A stretch of 64,000 nt of DNA from assembly GCA_030141605.1 (NCBI GenBank), contig JAQGDQ010000002.1:620001-684000 (forward strand), in the 5' to 3' direction. Every line of letters begins with the position of its first letter. Position 1 is the first letter of the stretch. Below the pieces are notes generated by a model. The model was not told where the DNA came from, searched no databases, and saw only the letters and a list, made by a program, of their open reading frames with translations. Both the position numbers and the translations under genes were made by a program. The stretch comes from Tubiluchus corallicola (taxonomy: Eukaryota > Priapulida > Priapulimorpha > Priapulimorphida > Tubiluchidae). Of the stretch, positions 48,361-64,000 are shown piece by piece.

Positions 48361-50243
48361 TATTAATATGTTCATTGAATGTTAAATTATACAGGAGGAT
48401 CAAATCACAATTTGATTCTGACATGTTGCTATAAATCTCGACAATCCGTGTTGTGCAGAAATGGAACAACCTAGGCAGTGATGTTGCTTAAACGAGCACT
48501 GAGAGCATTTTTCAAGGATAACAAATATTTTTAAATTTTAGTTTACAAGTTACTCTTGCATTGGCAGAAGTGCGTGTAATGGCCCTAAGAAAACTTACAG
48601 GTGCGAAAGTGTAACTGCGCTCATATAATTATAAAAAGAATGCCTTCAGCAGGTATCCCATATTCGTGATTAATATTCAGTTTCTTTTTTAACGAAACAA
48701 GTCAACAACATTACCAATTTCCCACTGCATGTTGTGGCAATATGGTCTATCTGCTAACGCTGATTTAGAGCAGCGTTTGTACAAAGTGCGGGCATCGCCA
48801 GGGACAAAGTCGCGTCCACGCTGCGCGACCCCAACCATTCGATACTTATTAAATAGTCCTTTGATACTTATTAAAGAGATGAAAATATGTGCATCAAAAG
48901 GTATAACTGCTGACAAATGTTTGTTTTAAAATGTTTAAAAAATATTTTAGATAATAACAGTTAGTTAAAAGGAAGGTTGTAATCAGTGAATCTTATCTTG
49001 CCAATTATAGTCGATTTCTGCATTTCTTTTTGACAACCACCGTAGTAGAGAACGATTGTTCACATAAATAGCATGAAGGGCAATGCATCAAAGCTTTGAT
49101 GGCATGCCTTGCCAAGGTTGGGTGCGAAGGAACATTTTCAGCCAGAAAGATGGTAGTGAAAGTGACTGTACAAGAACCTTCGCTCCTATATCTTGCTGCA
49201 GCTAGACAAGCTCCTCCTGAGAGGTATTCTCCTCATCAAGTTCAGTGGAACTTTGAAACGGTCACGCACCACTGCAAAAGACTACAAATCCAGCTCAGGA
49301 ATGAAGTATTCAAACTCTTTAATGAATTAACATGCTGTTTATTAGTGCAGACGATCGTTGCTCTTTCATGTATTCTTCAATCTATGACCTAATATGACTC
49401 GTTTTTCTCAATAAAGATTTTCCACTTCACTGTTTTTGCTTTGGGAGACTTCTAAATGCTCATTCAGACGAGGCAACAGTGTGAAACGGTTAGCAGCCAC
49501 TTTGCCTTTCAGTAATTTTAAAATTACCAGAAATCCAATCAGTTTAACCTTTGGTAGCAGGTAGTACAATGAAAGAGAAAGATGATTGTTCACAGCATTT
49601 CCTTTGAGCGCAGGCAGTTACCGAAATTGTACAAATGTTTTTTAGAAAGCAAGGAAATGCTCGCAACCCCACAAAATTCACTTTGCGATTTCATATCTGG
49701 TCCGCGATACCAAGGCTGAAAAACCACAGCCTAAATTAAAACGTTATTGCAAAACTCAGAAATACATGTAGACTGAGTAAGTCGGAACAGAAATTTCAGA
49801 AAGTGACTGGTCAGATCATTATCACTATTGTATTATTGGTTTTCACTAGAAAGACAAACAGTCATTTTCACAAAAGGGATTGGAAATTATAAATTCTATA
49901 TAGACAGTTTGGCACACTGCAAGTACTCAGCAGCAAGGCCTTCTGCACGCTTCTACTGGTATTGAAAGATTGTCTTAGCTATTGAGAATGTAGCTTGTTA
50001 CTACAGATAAAACCCTGAGATGAAACCCTAATTTAAACCATGAAAAGTGTCTTAAACTCGTCAGGATGTGCACCTATCCTCCCTCGTGAAGAAAAATAGG
50101 CATAGGCAGCATTTTAAATAAAACTGCCTACAAAATAATTTTCATGATAGTCACACATCAATTTTTTGGTACAATTTCTGCAGCTAAAGTATGCACTATG
50201 ATCTTTCAGTTATGCCTCTGTCTTATAATAGTAATAGTAATAA
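48361..50243. other. Non-coding interval after the LINE remnant
   Basis: It may include further decayed LINE 3' sequence up to about 48.65 kb. The slightly GC-richer patch at 48770-48850 and the frames at 48689-48929 (both strands), 49096-49392(+) and 49408-49593(-) have no motif I recognise. Confidence 0.4.
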
Positions 50244-50245
50244 TA

Positions 50246-50307
<62 letters not shown>

Positions 50308-50309
50308 AA
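50246..50309. repeat. (ATG)n microsatellite
   Basis: About 20 perfect ATG units. The Met run in the overlapping frame is a translation artefact. It abuts the repeat at 50310-50450. Confidence 0.97.
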
Positions 50310-50450
50310 TTTTTAATCCGTGTGTGTTCGGGAATAAGAATAGACTCATTGCAGCCTCACCATGTCGTAGAAGGCGACTAAAGAGGTCTGACGCCTGGCA
50401 GAGTTGATAAACCGGGCGTCACCAACCGCTCAGACAACAATAAACAATTT
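50310..50450 (-). repeat. Interspersed repeat 3' segment ending in (CAT)n
   Basis: On the minus strand this reads ...CCAGGCGTCAGACCTC...AGTCGCCTTCTACGACATG...TATTCTTATTCCCGAACACACACGG and then runs into the (CAT)n tract. From memory, the GTCGCCTTCTACGACA...ACACGG module recurs in interspersed repeats of several animal genomes; I cannot confirm its class. The layout (body then trinucleotide tail) parallels the SINE at 39.6 kb. Confidence 0.45.
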
Positions 50451-52353
50451 TTTTTTATTATTTGCTCTATATGAATGATCTAAAATTAATAGGCAAATGA
50501 GGCGAAAGGTTGAAAGTCTCAGTCATACAACGAGAATTTTTACTCAGGATTCGTGATTGAAAAGTGTGCTAGTTTATCACTAAAGGGTGGTATTACTTGC
50601 TTGTACCAGTAATCGCACGTTGGATGTGTTGAGGGAACTCTGGAAAATGCACTTGAAAGACTGGCAGGGATACAGAAGGACACTATTTTCGGATCAGCAT
50701 ACATCTTTAGACGATATTTGTAGAGCGTAGTGTCTTGGGTAGACTTCATTTTGCAAGTTATAATAAACCAACTGAGCTGTAATATTATAGAATAATAACA
50801 ATAATAATAATAAACATGATAGTGGTAATCGGTTTTAATTTAAAAAATCTGCATTAACAGGAGATTTCAAAAGTAACGTCAGATAATATCGATTTTTTAA
50901 TGTTGATTGTTCGGGCCTTAGATGAAGAATAAGTTAACTTAGTTGACACCAAGAAGAAAATTTTCAACGTGCAATGGATACCCTTGACATCCATGGCAGT
51001 GTCTCAAATTCCAGAGGTAACATGTAGGTGAACATGGTATAAATTTATCATTTGCTAACAAATAAATATATGTATACATATATACATATGTATCCTGGAA
51101 ACTTGAAAACTAGTTTTAGTAGCCATTATTATTCTATTGAATAGGACTGTATGTCTCCAGTTTATTAAAACACAGGCGTATATGTTTGATCTCAGTCGGC
51201 ACCTGTTACTTGTCTCCCCATTCACCTCATAACGAAAAAGATAAATCCACATTCATCCACATAATATGTTACTCTAAGCATCGCCGAGTGGCTTCCCTGA
51301 TAACATCTTACAGCTTCTGGCTTTTTTTGCAGCAGCTGCTTTTACCTGACAAGTGATTGCTGCTCAACGCTGACTGGAAGCTAATTTGTTTCACCCTTAA
51401 AAAAGATGGACAAAATTAATGTTATCAATATATTTTATGGTATAAAAATAAAGCACTTAATAGCTCGTAGACAGCTAATACTCTGAGCATAAGCTGAAAC
51501 CACAAGAGAAGTGATTGTTGCGCGGACTGAGATTTATCTGGGTCTCGGGTTTTAATTCATTTATTTTTTTCTTGTTTATGCGCCTTGTGTGATTATTCCA
51601 CATAAAGACAGAACTACAAATAGCAAAAACCACCAGAAGGCAAAAGACATGCACGCAGCCGACTTGTCATTTTGTGTGTTTGGCAACCCAATTTATGCAG
51701 CGCCGAGCTTAGTTCAGTAAATGGATCGGTGACTGATAATAAAATGCTTCAGAGCGGTTTAAAGTGGCATACTGTACTGGGCTATCTTTTCGAAGGAGAA
51801 TGTATACTCATCAGAATGCAGCTAAGGTATTTCCATCTGTGAATACACAAACCGATAATCGTCGAAAAGCAGTGCTTTTTTGTATCAGAACTTACAAATT
51901 TTTGCTTACACTGATAGCCGCTACCGTACAAAATAACTATAAACATATGGACAAAACGCCAAAAATAAGTAGTTGTTTAGTGACGATTCGTCATTTAATC
52001 AAGAAATTGTATCACTATTATAATTACCTATAGCAAATCATCGCAAAGATTTTATTCAAGGACATGTGCAGATATCAAGTAATCTTTGCATGAAAGATTA
52101 AATGTTGTAACTGAACGACCAAAATGCTGGTCTTCAACCCTTCTGGATTGAAAAAAATCTACCGCCTCACAAACTTGTTATAAAAATAAAATTATGAATC
52201 TCCTTACTTGTATAGCATAAAATTATTTTTTAGTGTCTTAGGACCAAATTTAAGCATGAAAATTAGAACAATTTTTTACGCAACCTGAATCATTCAACGA
52301 AACGGTAAAACAAATGTGAATCTTAGCTAATGAGAATATATATCAGTTATATC

Positions 52354-52356
<3 letters not shown>
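50451..52356. other. Non-coding interval
   Basis: AT-rich sequence with short AAT repeats near 50795 and a small palindromic TATATACATATATACATATG run near 51070. The frames at 50540-50749(-), 51055-51252(-) and 51764-52033(+) have no identifiable domain. Confidence 0.4.

Positions 52357-52433
<77 letters not shown>
52357..52433. repeat. (ATT)n microsatellite
   Basis: About 25 near-perfect TTA units. No SINE head is evident upstream. Confidence 0.95.
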
Positions 52434-56563
<4,130 letters not shown>

Positions 56564-57009
56564 ATGTCCGAGATGTCGAATGAACTGTACACCGCGTTTT
56601 TACTATACCAAAATTACAGTGATGACAATGTAACGTTGCCTCGCTTTGAAAAGGGTATGTCCAGTGAGGTACGGGTCGGACTTACATTCCTCTACACGCT
56701 CACCATTCTGGCTTCACTACTGGGCAATATCTCAGTGATATTAGTATTCACCTGTGGCAGACGTTGCAAGAACAATCTTTTCGGGTTCCTTCTCAATCTG
56801 GCAGTGGCAGACATCATCATGGCTGTATTTTGCATGCCTTTCACTTTTAGCAAAATGTTGTTACACTGGTGGATTTATTCAGAAGCGCTGTGTCCCATTG
56901 TTCTTTTCCTACAAATAGTGTCAGTCAGTTCTAGCATTTACACACAGCTAGCCATTGGGATCGATAGATTTCTGGCAATCAGGTGGCCACTGAAGCCTCA
57001 GTGGACAAG
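56564..57009 (+). CDS. Neuropeptide-receptor-like rhodopsin GPCR, first coding exon (partial)
   Basis: 148 codons plus 2 nt end at donor ACAAG/GTAATT. The N-terminus has glycosylation sites (NYS, NVT). TM1 has LLGNISVIL (N55 at 1.50). TM2 has LNLAVADIIMAVFCMP (D83 at 2.50). The loop HWWIYSEALC supplies Cys110 at the disulfide position 3.25. TM3 runs SSIYTQLAIGIDRFLAIRWP, with D-R-F (134-136) in place of D-R-Y and the following WPLKPQWTR typical of NPY/tachykinin/RFamide-type receptors. TM4-TM7 must be in later exons. I did not find a convincing continuation before 64000, so either the intron exceeds 7 kb or a short exon escaped me. The ATG at 56564 has A at -3. Confidence 0.9.
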
Positions 57010-58095
57010 GTAATTCTATAAAATTAGTTATAACCATAACTAAAACCCAAATATTTTTGTCGTTGCGATATAGCTTTAGCCTATAAAATGGCACATTGTA
57101 TAACGAACGACATGCAGATCGGCGCACTGCAGGCCAGAATTCATGCAGCATTCTTCTGTTGATTTTGTAGAGAACAGGGACCTAGTTAACTGCCAAAAAT
57201 ACAACCGTGTAAAATGAGACAGTGAACTTGCAGAGATGTCTTAGCCACCATTCCTAAACATCTCCTGGATGAGTAAAATAATTGGAGTTAGTGTGGTTGA
57301 CGAGTTGCAACAGAATCAGAATTTTCCTTTAGCTCGAGGTTGTTGTCGTTGTCATTACCCTGTATTTGTAAATCAAGTGAATTAAACTGATTTGCTATTT
57401 ACTCATCGATGATCGTGTAAGTTATAGCAGAATTAGAAATAATAAAAGCAGCGATACTTTAAATAAGTAATACTGCTAAGCTAGTAACATGGGTTTGTAA
57501 CCGATACACGGTTGTGGCCATGTCAAAATTTAATGGCTGAGACATTAAGATTGTAAGCTTCAAACGGCACTAGCATAGCCAGATTTTTTATATGTATCCA
57601 TGCTTTTCTCACATGTATCACATGTAGCCCTACATGTAATGCAGAAGCCCCAAAGTGCGAAGTTTTGGTTATTTACAGGGAGGCTGATAAACTGAGATAA
57701 AGTGCTTTTTGCGAAATGACACGTGTTCTGCAGGCTTTTACGCTACTAGTTTGTAACCATCTCGCTGACTCACCAGGCTGTGTAAATGTAGTGCTACACT
57801 TTTATTTACACACTTCAGCCCGCTTCAACGGCAGGACCTACGTAATGTAGACTTGTTACAACTTGACGGGACCGGGACGCAGCTCATTATAAAGTAAATG
57901 CTTCTAAAACGAGCCACTAAACCGACAGAGGTGTCTTTTTATGTACATGCATCCTGTCTCTATCAGCATGGCGAAATAAATCGCACAAAAGGGCATCGGA
58001 TCCGCCCATTCGGCAGTTACACTTACCATTTACTTTATTTCAACTAGACAACTAGAGTAAAGGCTTCAAATGGTGGTATGGTGAAAGGTGGCCTC

Positions 58096-58670
58096 AGTCA
58101 AAGGTCAAGGACACTGGACATTGGTCAGTTTTCGATTGTCATTGTCATTCAACTCGTCCTAGGGCTCAATTTTATAAGTACTGTGGGTAGATGTGTACCT
58201 GGGCATTTAAAAAACTGGAATTATTTATGGGCCCAAGATAGGAGCCAAAATGCATAACATTTTATTGAATAGCTCCAAAACTGTGTTAAATAAAACTTGT
58301 AAGTAGTAAGGAGTAATAAAACTTGTTGCAGGACAGACATTTCCCGGGCTAAGAGGCTAGGAGCTCAGGCAATGGTATAGATAAACAAGTTGGATTTGTT
58401 TAAGAACAAGAGCCAAAAATACATTCATGGAAGTTAATGCATTCGGTTTTAATTCATGTAAACTCACAAGAGAGTTATAATCACGAAATCTGTATGGTAG
58501 GCACCTGGGGTTCTAAAAATGGGTAAACCGTGAGCGCTGTCAACGGGTCAAGGACACTAGACATTTGTCCATTTCTGTTCTCGCAAGATACCTAGTAGGA
58601 GCCTTAAACTGGAGTAGTGAACAGAACAGTGGCCGCAGTCAACGGGTCAAGGATGCTGGATATCAATCAG
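58096..58670 (+). repeat. Three copies of a GTCAACGGGTCAAGGACACTAGACAT-like unit
   Basis: Units at 58096-58128, 58538-58570 and 58637-58670 share GTCAAxGGTCAAGGACACTGGACAT with few changes. Each is followed 40-60 bases later by a CCTAGG/CCTAGT motif. The second unit with its left flank (58461-58570) matches 31391-31501. Probably an interspersed repeat with internal repetition. Confidence 0.6.
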
Positions 58671-59459
58671 CATCTTGATTGCCATTTAACTTCTCCTAGG
58701 CATTTGAGGTACATTCAATTTTTTTCATAAGTATTTAGGTATTGTGGGTTAATAATCGACCAGATATAGTCAAGTGTGAACATGATAACGACGGTTGTGT
58801 GGTATGGTGTGGTGTGGTGAGTTGTTGTGAGTTTCTGCGCAAAATTATTTTGCAGGGTTTGGCTAGTAATTATTATTATTTACCTGCGTCACAGTTATCC
58901 TGAAATATAATAGTTTATAACAGTAAAACAACAAGACATACTACCTATCTGTGTATATAAACCATAATTAAATTAGCATATCATGAAATGTGTTAGTTTG
59001 CAGTTTTTTACAACTGCATTAAAAAGAGAAAACCGCTTCTATCAATTTTGTTTACAATTTCATTCATCGGTCGTATTTTACTTCATAGCATTTTGAATCA
59101 TACTTAGTTTTGACGACAATCAATATGATTTTTTACTGCAACAGCATGTTTTTTTTCGGGCAAAATTAACTGGATTACAGATCAGTAAACCGAAACTTCG
59201 GGGATGCGCAAAGATGTTTTACTTCCCAGAAAACGAAAATTCTTCGAGTGTTAATCTTTGCCCCGGGCAATATGTAGAAATAAAATGCTGAAAGAAAGTG
59301 CATAAAAAATTTCACATACCATTATACCTCTTCTAGGTATTTCCTTTTACAGTTCGTTGACGAGTGAAGAGCAGAGAAACGAATTAAATTTATTTTTATA
59401 GTAAAAATTATCGTCAGTTATGCGACAGTTATGCAGCACTAGTATATATAAGCTGACAG

Positions 59460-59875
59460 ATAAACAGATGAGAAGATAGCCAGAGAGAGAAAAGGAGACC
59501 CCGGACAGTTGATAACAAAAAGACAACGAAAGCGAAGGAAATACATGTGAAACAGATATTAAAAATAGAGAGAAGTCTAAAAAAGAATGAAAAGAAATCC
59601 GAAGAATGAGAGGACGTGAGAAAGAATGGAGGAAAGACAATAAAAACGAAAGAGCGTAAAAGATATAAAAAGACTGCCATGAAGCGAGAGCAAAAGGTAA
59701 CAAAGAGGAATGGGTACAGGAACGAGGAAAAGAAAGAGAAGACGATGGAAAAAGAATGAAAGAAAGAGAGACGAAAAAAGGAGAGAGAAGAAGTAAGAGA
59801 GCGGAAGGAGAGACAGAGAGTGAGTGAGAGAGAAAGAGAGAGAAAGAGAGACAGACAGACAGAGAGATTAAGTTG
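59460..59875. repeat. Purine-rich low-complexity block
   Basis: About 400 bases of GA-dominated sequence on the + strand, becoming tighter (GA)n and (GACA)n near 59810-59868. The long Leu/Ser/Phe frames read on the minus strand (59347-59940 and 59429-59884, in two frames) are composition artefacts. Confidence 0.85.
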
Positions 59876-60716
59876 ATAAAGCAAACCACTTGAGTGTCTA
59901 TTAGTAAATCTTGTTTACTCCGAGAGTTTATCCTTTGCAATTTGTTTTATTGGTATGTAGTTAAGCAGCCGGGCTTTTATTTTGAATCAAAGCTATTTTC
60001 CAAATGGATTGAAGGTCAGCAGCACCACGCCCCACGCACTAATAAACGATGATGCCACAATTAGATATACATTAGGCGCGTGGGTCATTTCGTGCTGTGT
60101 GCTATTCATTAATCAACGTACTTACACGAAGCTCTGCCCCAGTCGACTTGATGTCAACTAGTCTAGTAATAGCATTAAAAGCGTCCAGATTTACAGGCGT
60201 GTTTAGGTGCTAATTTGAAGTTGTTCAGCCGTTGCAAATGTAGCATTCTGTCTTCACTACCCTGTTGTGTAATAGGCTCTTCTATCTTGTTGCCGCATTC
60301 AACTGACCTAAATTAAGGTATAGTTTAGTAGAGATAGATCTCTCTATTGATGCGATGGCTTTATTTGTGATCAATAGTAGTTGTGATTGGACGCACGAGG
60401 CACAGTGACTGAGGCCGTATGCAACGTAGAATGTCCGCATTCTGTTTGTGCAAGTACATGTACATGTGCACTACACAAACGCGCTATTATTTTAGAAAGC
60501 TGTGCGGTGAATTCTGCTGCAAGCAGAACAAATTATTCATTACTTTGCCATATTTTTCACGAAATTCGCCGCTTCTCGTCGTCTTCCTGGAAGATCTTTA
60601 AGTAGGCAACGATCGACGTAATCGCTAGCCGAGAACAGCGTTTTTTGATTCACACAATAGCCTTTGGTTTCAAGTGGCGACCATATTGCCGATCATTAAT
60701 GTGAATTGTGTGTGGC

Positions 60717-60758
60717 CACCGTAAATGCACGTCTTCCGGGCACCGTAAATGCACGTCT
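60717..60758. repeat. Duplicated 18-mer
   Basis: CACCGTAAATGCACGTCT occurs perfectly at 60717-60734 and 60741-60758 (period 24). Confidence 0.9.
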
Positions 60759-61639
60759 CTACATTGCCGAGAAATCATAAAGTTAATTTAGAGCGACAGC
60801 AATAGATGCTAGGTTTAATGCACTTAGTGCTGCCACTCCAGTAAAAAATTCTTAGTCTTGTTTGTACTGTACAAATCAAATCACACGTGAAAATACAAAA
60901 GAACGCAATTGAAAACAAAAGTTGCAGCGTTCAACCACCTAAAGTTTTTAGTATGCCTGATTGGATACGTAGTACGTAATACGTAGTATACGTAATTAAC
61001 AGAAGATAAGAAATTTTATTTAATTATTATTATTTACTTATTGTTTAGTTCTCGAGGAACTAGTACAGCTTACAAAAGTGGGTATTAAAATAGAAAAAAG
61101 TAGTAGTTCTTGAATAAGATAGAAAAACGAGGCGGTCCGAGCACCCACATCAAACAAATTAAAAAAACCAGAAATTAAAACCGAATGCAAACCCTAAAAT
61201 TAATAATCTTACATGGATTTTAGAAAACGATGCAAACTGACAAAATTTAGCAAAAACATAGGCCAAAGCACAGTACCATTTTTTACATCTTACGTTCCAA
61301 AAACTAAACTCTGTTATGTGACTTGCCAGAATTTTACCTTTCAATAATTTAGCAAGAAGAAAATTGGTGACCAAATTTATACGAACTTACATTACGAAGT
61401 AGACAAACGAAAATCAAAGGCAACAACAAATCTGGGTAAATAAAGCAGCAAATTACGTGCGACAAAAATAGGCTGTTTTTTGTGAAACATGTCTAAAGCA
61501 AGTTACAGAAAACGCGTTTTTACCGCTTCAGCGTACGTTGTCCTATAGAAAGCAATTAGTCGCATCTCATATCGCAGCGAAACGCGTTTTTGTCTTAAGT
61601 GTAGGTATGTTTCTGGCTTATAGTGGCACATAGTGCAGT

Positions 61640-61705
61640 ACCGCTGTAGTGTTATGGTTAGCCGAAATGCGGAAAGTCTTGAGTTTAAATCCCAATGGAG
61701 AGGAA
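61640..61705 (+). repeat. tRNA-like SINE head or tRNA pseudogene
   Basis: A box-A-like TAGTGTTATGGTTAGCC and a box-B-like GAGTTTAAATCCC are spaced as in pol III genes. The acceptor stem does not pair convincingly, so a functional tRNA is not called. Confidence 0.35.
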
Positions 61706-64000
61706 AAATGTTCAGACTCTAATTTAGTATAGCTTTCATGCGCTTATATGATTACATTGACAATTTACCATCGAATGAAATTCTTTTGCGTCTCCGAAAA
61801 AGGCACGACGGTGCTACGATTCTGTGATCTGTAATAATTTAAATGCTAGAGTCGATAAAATGTCTCTTTTCGTGACTTTAGATTTTTACAGAGCTACGGT
61901 TCTTTGGTTTTTATTCAAATAAACAGACCATTTCCTGCACTGCACTCTTAATGAAGCTTATTACCAAAGCCAAAGTAGGTAGAAAAACCTACTTTGGCAA
62001 ATATCAACAAAATTTGTTAGTTCCAAATTTATTTAAGTACTTTTGCTTAGCAGCAGAAATTTTAGCTCAAGTTTAGATTTGGGTGTGTTTCAAATCAAAT
62101 GAAGCCAGTTTTACAAAACAAATTTGTGTGTTTACTCAAGGAAACCTGAAAATTTTTGTCTGCACAATTAATTAATTAAGAATTATATAATTAAATAATT
62201 AACTGTATTTCTTAACCTAGAAATAGCTTTCTTAACTGGAGCCGGAGCCTAATTCATCAAGCCCGTTTTTTACACTTACCTGACATTAGAAAGATTCATA
62301 ATGGATGGACTTTAAATATTTATGATACACAATTTATACATGTCATTGGGAAGTTTACATTCGTCTGACAGGTGACCTCACACTAATTTTTTATAAAACT
62401 AAATTCTGAACATTGTTTTAGAGATAACATGGCATGGCTAGATTTTATTTGTTTACCAAAATTCAAAAATTCTGTTTAGATCTAAATCCTGTCACACAGT
62501 TTGATTACGATGCCATGTTTTATAAAATAACTAACTGACATTATGGATTACTAAGAACATGATAACAAGTTTCTAAGAAAAAAATTGAAAAACAGCCAAA
62601 CTCGGCAAACAATATTGATAAACACTAATGTTTCTTATAGCGATTTTCAACAGTATACCACAACACCCCCACACCCCTCCGAAACGCGTGGTTGCCACTC
62701 CAGAGTTAATTAACTACACAGCATACTAACCTTCGGTCAACCGCTTCACTTGAATAGCCTTCACGTTTTATAACGACTACTGTGTTTATTAATTTTGTGC
62801 TTTGCTATAATTATTTTACTGCTTATGTGCTCTGTTATGTTCTATTACTTTATATGTGGCGTTAGCGACATAGTATTCACTTGAAGTTTGAAGCCCGAAC
62901 TTTGGTCTACTTCATAAGCATCCAAATAGCATCAATAGCTGCCCTGAGTGCTTACTGCTCAATATGCATGGCTGACGTAATAAATTCCCTCCACAACTAA
63001 AGTGTTCTACGTTAATTAAACATTTTTGATTGGTAATCAGTATTTTTGAATTTACCCTGAAGGTATGATTTAATTTCTACATCCGACAACGCTCACTCCA
63101 TAATCAGTGCTCAAAAATCAGTCAGTCTCGCACTTTTTAAATACTCACTCTATAATCATTTGGTCTCGATATCTTTACATATACATCATGGTCAATGATC
63201 AGCAATAATCGGTTTCTATATATCAGGGATAAACAATCGATACCATTAAAAATGTGAAACGAGGCATTAGCTGTACAGAAAATCACTGCTTTTGCTTAAT
63301 ATTGGCTTGCTGATTCTCAGTTGTTGGACAACGTTTCTTTACAAACAGATCACGCTTATATTTCATCTTTTGTTTGTGTAAAATTAAGTTAAAGTGTTTT
63401 GCTGTCATCATTTGTATTGATGTTAAGGATGTGTCACTACACGAGCAACTGAATTATATTAATTTTTGCATTTTTTCAGAGAAAAATGTGATGGCTGTTC
63501 TTTTTGTGTTAAGTAAAACATTCAAATAAACGTGTATGCTAATCGTACAGAGTTATATTAACGGTATTCGGTTTGCGTACTAAGTTTCACGACAGTGGCC
63601 GCCTTTTTATCTGAGAAACGCATTTATGCAAACTTGCATCTATCATCATTGCTGTGTGCTTTAACAAAGTCAAATGCCATTTGCAGATCGCAGCTCATGT
63701 TTATTTTATGAAACTTACGCAATGCCGGCTTCGTTACAATAATAATTATGTTGTTTATCAAAGTTCGCGGCATATTGAATTGATGTATTCTGTGTCTTAA
63801 TTCGCTTTTAATCTAAGTAATAGGTATAAGACAGAAGCAATGCACAAAGTTATTTTGCAAAACCAGATTTGCTGTAATTATCGCGGAAAACTGAGCAAGG
63901 CAATTAATAAGTAGTCACCTGGTTCACAAAAGAATGGAAGCAAATAAGCTGTTACATGTTAAACCACGAGGACAGAATAAAGTCCATCCCTTTTGGAGAG

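Larger units (their letters stand above)
57010..64000 (+). other. Presumed first intron of the second GPCR and downstream DNA
   Basis: No TM4-like exon recognised. Contents: dispersed repeat units at 58.1-58.7 kb, a purine-rich low-complexity block (59460-59875), a duplicated 18-mer at 60717-60758 and a tRNA-like SINE head near 61645. Frames at 60387-60605 and 61159-61374 have no motif. Confidence 0.45.

Noticed and set aside
48689..48929. Overlapping frames on both strands in a GC-richer patch
   Set aside because: No motif match on either strand, and no splice signals tying them to a gene.
49096..49392. 98-codon + strand frame
   Set aside because: No recognisable motif, downstream of a dead LINE; could be decayed repeat but I cannot support a gene.
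50144..50407. Frame with a poly-Met run
   Set aside because: Translation of the (ATG)n microsatellite and adjoining repeat.
59347..59940. Long minus-strand frames rich in Leu, Ser and Phe
   Set aside because: They overlap each other in different frames and arise from the purine-rich repeat block; no domain or splice context.

Overview
The window is AT-rich animal nuclear DNA. It has spliced genes with GT-AG introns, single-exon and multi-exon rhodopsin-class GPCRs, non-LTR retrotransposon remnants, a tRNA-derived SINE and many trinucleotide microsatellites. Modest intron sizes (about 100 bp to 3 kb), sparse genes and scattered decayed LINE/SINE pieces suggest an invertebrate metazoan. I cannot name the phylum from sequence alone.

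Layout: (1) 3049-9990 (+): the last five coding exons of a CDKL1-type cyclin-dependent-kinase-like gene; its N-terminal exons lie upstream of the window. (2) 17313-18425 (-): a three-exon gene for a 189-residue single-pass membrane protein, possibly with a SEA-like domain. (3) 19558-20811 (+): an intact single-exon peptide-type GPCR, head-to-head with gene 2. (4) 21783-34804 (-): a complete M8 (leishmanolysin-like) zinc metalloprotease gene, tail-to-tail with the GPCR. I reconstructed it as 13 coding exons (587 residues) whose splice phases all agree; one intron uses a GC donor. (5) 38.6-39.3 kb and 46.5-48.4 kb: degenerate LINEs. (6) 39.55-39.87 kb: a tRNA-derived SINE ending in (ATT)n. (7) 56564-57009 (+): the first coding exon of a second, neuropeptide-receptor-like GPCR; its next exon was not found in the remaining 7 kb.

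The rest (about 35-46 kb, 48.4-56.5 kb, 57-64 kb) is non-coding as far as I can read. It holds microsatellites, degenerate tetranucleotide repeats, a MITE-like hairpin, short inverted repeats, tandem duplications and a dispersed repeat family. The genes do not form an operon or obvious pathway. A membrane or secreted protease next to two receptor genes and a ciliary-type kinase is treated as ordinary gene neighbourhood. I found no CRISPR, prokaryotic or viral system. The most informative items are the full M8 gene model with its GC-AG intron, the GPCR lacking the usual disulfide cysteines, and the small SEA-like/TM protein.
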